Shown: in pieces, positions 60,101-64,000 of the stretch
Position numbering within the stretch: the first letter of the stretch is position 1
How the letters are laid out: each line of letters begins with the position of its first letter
Source: Piper betle
Lineage: Eukaryota; Streptophyta; Magnoliopsida; Piperales; Piperaceae
Assembly: GCA_033002965.1 (NCBI GenBank)
Contig: JAURVB010010162.1
Coordinates: 29,927 to 93,926 of the forward strand
Direction: 5' to 3'
DNA: 64,000 nucleotides
Program-made: the position numbers and the translations under genes
Notes under the pieces: generated by a model
The model's database searches: none
What the model saw: the letters and a program-made list of their open reading frames with translations, nothing else
Told to the model about the DNA's origin: nothing

Positions 60101-61235
60101 AAAAATATTTAATATGGTTATTTTTCGTGATATATCTATGTCAACACGATATATTTGTGTCAAATTTTTAAACAATTTTATAGTAAAAAAGAAATAAGAA
60201 TTTTATTTTAGAAACTTGCAATGGTATTTTGCCATGGTGGTACAATGATTAGTATAAAAAACAAGTCCATTACCTTCACTAGACTATAACAGACATAAAA
60301 AATTAAAAAGTAATTTGACGACAATGGCTGCCTCTAAGGCTGTAAAGGCAAGGGGAGCTTGGCCGTTTGGTATGGCGTCTCTACCCCCCTACGGCCATGC
60401 CAAATGGCTAACATGCATATGTAACCGCATGTGTGACTGGTGACTAGATCTAATTAAGATAACTACTATTTTTTATGGATTGTTTAAGGTCTCATTGTAT
60501 GCATAGTAATATATCTCTTTTTCCCTATTAATACCATTCTAATTGGGATTTCTAAGACTTTTATAAGGATATTCTTTAGTTTACTCTCAGTATGAAAATA
60601 TTAGTATGTTTGCAAGTATTTTAGGCGCCCTCTTAGGTGATTAGGAGACATCATTTAGGAGTCGAACATTTATTTCATAAATATATAAAAATGTACAATA
60701 ACAATAACTCAAAAAGGGTGAATTTAACATGTGGATGGGTGGATTTGTATTATATGTAAACCAAAAAAGTAATTAGATTTATAAAATGATCAAATTTATC
60801 AAACATACAATTTTAATGTCGGTACTGTAATGAATATGTAGCCCACATTATAACTTATCAAAGTAGAAGATTCAGAAACTATTATGGGGCAATTTTCACT
60901 TTGTTGGTCCGACAAAAGAGGCTTAGTCAATTACTTTATGATTATTAGGTCTTAAATTGATGTCCATCAAAATAATCAAAATAGTTCTTCCTTTCTCCTC
61001 TTTACTAATTTCTTTCTTTTTCCACTGCTTTTATATCTCCTAATCTTCTTCACACAACTTCCTTTCCATAATTATTGCAACTCACTTGAGCCTAATGCCC
61101 TATCCCAATTCTCAACCCCCTCACAACCTTGGATGATTTCACATGTGCCTCGTCATGGAACGCCTCTTCTCCCCGCTTCCCTAACATGTGTCAAATGGGT
61201 ACAGAGTGGACCCACAAAAATGTGTTAGAAAAGAA
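57136..61235. other. Intergenic AT-rich region
   Basis: The first ~100 bp is the former 3' flank of the ERF gene (copied in part at 52738). The rest shows no gene, LTR end or RNA gene on either strand. The longest open frame (59601-59840) has no recognisable motif and a poly-A tract follows it at 59840. An imperfect inverted repeat lies at 60362-60408. Confidence 0.5.
60362..60408. repeat. Imperfect inverted repeat
   Basis: Arms GCCGTTTGGTATGGC (60362-60376) and GCCATGCCAAATGGC (60394-60408) pair at 13 of 15 positions around a 17-nt C-rich loop. It could be part of a MITE end; no TSD was found. Confidence 0.45.
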
Positions 61236-61239
61236 GATG

Positions 61240-61470
61240 TTAGTGGTGGGATTGAGCATTCAGTCAATCGAATAGAACCAAATTTTCGAATAATACCAAT
61301 CTCTGAATTATACCATTCGACAGTTGAAATGCTGCACCGACCCGAATTGATATAGAAGCACAATTGAACGGAAATCGACCTAAATATTTTGGCCGGTTTA
61401 GTTTGGTTTGAGCAGAAAACCAAAATTAAAATACAAACCACTCTAGTACATTAAATTATCAAACCATCTC
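61240..61470. repeat. Probable decayed interspersed repeat
   Basis: A segment rich in TCGAAT-, ACCGA- and GGTTTGGTTT-like words, the composition of the common plant MITE class with GGTTCGGTTT subterminal motifs. No terminal repeat or TSD could be fixed. The minus-strand open frame across it is not a plausible protein. Confidence 0.3.
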
Positions 61471-62336
61471 AAAAAAATTAAATAAACAAAACAAGAGATC
61501 AGCAAATGCTATCAATCAAACAAATGTGATAGCAAAGTAAAGGGGATTTTCCCTAGGTATGGTTTACACATGACATAACTTTTTTGACATGGTCGAAGAC
61601 GGATGTAATTCCTCCATATGAGAAATATGCCTACATGGTCAAGTATGTCCTTTAGTGGGGCAATATAAAGTGATGTACAATTAATAGTAGGGGAATGGAA
61701 AGGTTGTGCAAACTGAGAGATGATGAATTTAATGTGAGCAACCGGATTGAATGGATTATGTCAACTCATTGTTTGCACTAGAAAATTTGTGGTGGCCTCT
61801 CCTCTGCCCTCTTTCCATTGCATCATCATCTTTCTACTTCATTCTTTTCTGTCTGCTTCCTCAATCCTCATTCATTCATTATTGTTGCCCAACATCATAT
61901 TCTTCGTTTGAGCTTCATTTTTTGAGAGTGAAAGAGTTTAGTGGTGTTGACTATGGAGGTTAGTAGAGCATCTTTGTTTTAAACAGTTTGTTGTTTACGG
62001 TTTGAAATTAGGTAAGGGGAGGTTGTACGGTTTGTGGTCATGGTGTTGTGAGAAACTGATGGTAGGGATGGTTGGGTGAGTCTTGTGGGTGATGATGCAT
62101 GTTGTACGGTGGTCATAAGAGTAAGTTGTTAAAGGAAGATGGGATCTGGTAGAATCATCTAAGAGGTGTGTATGTGTAGAAAAGGAGTTAAGTGATTAGT
62201 ATGGTATGTTGTGAAGAAAAATAGTAGAGTGTTGGTGCTGTATAGCCACATTTGTATGTCATTTGGGAGGTTTGTATGTATAGAAAAAGATTAGAATTGA
62301 CTTCCATTGTATGTTGTGAATAAAGATAGTGAAGTT
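61471..62336. other. Region upstream of the MuDR-like fragment
   Basis: No convincing gene. A short open frame at 61751-61963 encodes a Phe/Ser/Leu-rich string without motifs. A ~70-bp segment (about 62196-62270) recurs around the hAT-type MITE (62310-62344 plus 62945-62975), showing an old local duplication. Confidence 0.4.
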
Positions 62337-62344
62337 TTGGTGCT

Positions 62345-62944
62345 AGGGTTGGGCAGAGTTGAGCTAGCTTATGAGTTTTTGTTGCTCGACTCGACTTGAG
62401 TTGAACTCGATTAATTTTAAGCTAGATTCGAAATTGGATCTTAAAAATTTTGACTCGACTTAATTATAATAAAATTGTTTTCAAGTTTTATAAAACTTAG
62501 ACTCGATTCAACTTGAAAAAACATGATTCGGTTTAAAACTGAACTCAAATCGACTCTATGTCTAATATAAACCTTTAGTAATTTTTGTTCTTTAACAATA
62601 CATAGATAATATAACATTAAAAAAATAATTTGGTATAAAAATAATTAAATCAAAACAATCTAATAGTTATATGGCTATCAATTCTGAAGAATATCATTTA
62701 TAGTTTTATAAAAAAAATAAAACTAAAAATATTGCATTATAGAGAATAAAGTAGAACTTTAAACTTTTGGTGACGAAACTCGAACAAAATTGATGCTCGA
62801 CTCAAACTCGATCAGGCTTAACTCTAATTCAAACTAAAAGAAATCCACTAAAAACCATATAACCCAAGACTCAATTCGTTTATCAAATGAGCTGAGTTCA
62901 AGTTAGGCGAAACTTGACTTGACTCGGCATGTGCCCAGCAGTAG
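62345..62944. mobile_element. hAT-type MITE with 8-bp TSD (600 bp)
   Basis: Flanked by TTGGTGCT at 62337-62344 and 62945-62952; an 8-bp TSD is characteristic of hAT elements. The ends share GGGTTGGGCA and, inverted, CTGCTGGGCA. The interior is full of CTCGACTCGA- and AACTCGAA-type words and has no coding capacity. The uninterrupted neighbouring copy at 62232-62260 (TTGGTGCTGTATAGCCACA) serves as an internal empty site. Confidence 0.7.
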
Positions 62945-63183
62945 TTGGTGCTATACAGTCACATTTGTATGTCGCTTTGGCCTCTATCAACAATATCGGT
63001 ATGCTTGTACGGAGGGGGACATCATATTCGACGTTGTTGAGTATGGTATTAATGAAGCTGACGCTTCATCAGGAAGGCTGTGATATGAAGCTTAAGATGT
63101 TGATTATGTCTTCAGTGGAGAAATTCTTACATACTATCAAGAATAACAAGGATCTGGAGGTCACATTTAACGAATGTGAGTGA
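62945..63183 (+). pseudogene. MuDR-like (MULE) transposase N-terminal fragment
   Basis: About 79 codons read SHLYVALASINNIGMLVRRG, then a YSTLLSMVLMKL motif, CDMKLKM, SVEKF and IKNNKDLEV before a stop at 63181. The order Tyr-x2-Leu-Leu, a K-L helix, a CDxKLK strand and a KNDxDLEVF-like strand resembles the N-terminal domain of plant MuDR transposases. No zinc-binding or catalytic DDE region follows. The frame starts at the edge of the hAT-type MITE, so that insertion separates it from any 5' part. The identification rests on remembered family patterns and is tentative. Confidence 0.42.
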
Positions 63184-64000
63184 CGTGACACACATGGTCA
63201 TGATTTATGTAGAGATGAAAGATAAGTATAGACTGAAGAGTAAAATCAAAGATTAAGAGACCAAGCTGGAGAAGAGAAGATGGGGATGTTGCATTTGACA
63301 AATGTGTGACTAGCAGTGACACACATCATAATATCAATAGAAGCATCATCTTGGTAGCCCATGTTCCTCATCACTATCCTCCACTTCATTAATTTTCCTT
63401 ATCATTGTAAAAATTATTCCTTTTTTTAACTGGTTGCACAACATGACACTACTTCAATTTAGTACTTCACTTGTATGTAAATTGTCAAGGTACTTTACTA
63501 GTATGTAAATTGTCAAGTTGAACATTTGTTGATATGATAAGTAATATTGTTTTTAAAACATGAATTCGAATTATAAACATGTCAGCATTACTTTTACCAA
63601 GGACATAATATGTCATTGACAAATACAAAGGCATATATAGCCATGAAAGATATTTTAAAAGTGTAATATGGATTGTATAAGGTATTAGGGGAACTAGTCA
63701 CAGATATTTCATATGCCGATTGACTTTTCACCGACATATATATACTATGAATTTATCTTAATTATGCTGCGGACTTATATTGGAAAACATTGTTTAAAAA
63801 GTACAAACTGATGTTCAAAATAGTTAGATAAACATTTCAAACTAATACTTAAAAACAATAGAAATAGTGTTCACATATCTGTCAATTCCGAAGAAAAAGT
63901 AAGCTCTAAAATATGATTATTACAAACTTATGTATGCGAGTCACAAAATTACACCAATACGAAACATTTAGTTGTCTTTGACTCATAGTCTGTCTCTTCG
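63184..64000. other. Window end, no gene seen
   Basis: It begins with decayed sequence that may continue the MuDR-like fragment (a Lys/Glu-rich frame around 63200-63290). The rest is AT-rich, without ORFs, TIRs or RNA genes that I can recognise. Confidence 0.4.

Noticed and set aside
1..64000. CRISPR arrays, bacterial operons, rRNA genes, Ty1/copia elements, LINE or Helitron ends
   Set aside because: None were seen: there is no regular repeat-spacer array, no copia-type RT motif and no poly-A-tailed LINE ORF. A Helitron cannot be excluded without a structural search.

Overview
This window is repeat-rich nuclear DNA from a flowering plant. The evidence is long-LTR Ty3/gypsy retrotransposons primed by initiator tRNA-Met (PBS TGGTATCAGAGCC), a chromodomain at the end of one integrase, an AP2/ERF transcription-factor relic, a two-exon secreted cysteine-rich peptide gene, and Mutator- and hAT-type MITEs. 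The species and the monocot or dicot placement cannot be read from the sequence. All comparisons were made by eye on the given sequence.

Layout. (1) 1-12118: a minus-strand gypsy element (here M1; broken gag-protease-RT at 1-1405, 5' LTR at 9189-12118) whose 5' leader is split by a plus-strand element (P1, 1553-9141). P1 keeps two ~2.5-2.8 kb LTRs and an intact 630-aa gag but has lost nearly all of pol, so it is a TR-GAG-like element. (2) 12428-37834 and 37835-about 56490: two copies of one tandem duplication (units A and B), with ancestral length about 11 kb. Each holds, in order, a small cysteine-rich peptide gene on the minus strand, an old degenerate minus-strand LTR, a plus-strand solo LTR (P2), and the promoter and 5' end of an ERF gene. 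The duplication breakpoint lies inside the ERF gene. (3) After the duplication the units took different insertions. Unit A received solo LTR S1 (TSD AGGAT) and a stack of P2 > solo LTR S2 (TSD AAATA) > element P3 > Mutator-type MITE (9-bp TSD). Unit B received element M2 (45050-52821), which carries a broken pol and, inside its damaged LTR, a ~225-bp piece of the ERF 3' end. For S1, S2, M2 and the MITE the paralogous copy still shows the empty site, so the order of events can be read directly. (4) 56342-57135: the full-length ERF copy, now a pseudogene with a lost start, a frameshift and three in-frame stops. (5) 57136-64000: AT-rich intergenic DNA ending in a short MuDR-like transposase fragment next to a 600-bp hAT-type MITE with an 8-bp TSD.

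The only reading frames judged likely to be intact are P1 gag (4348-6240) and the unit B cysteine-rich peptide gene (38188-38517, two exons). The unit A peptide copy has lost its splice donor. A 96-aa chimeric ORF behind the ERF TATA box sits on the duplication junction at 37677-37967.
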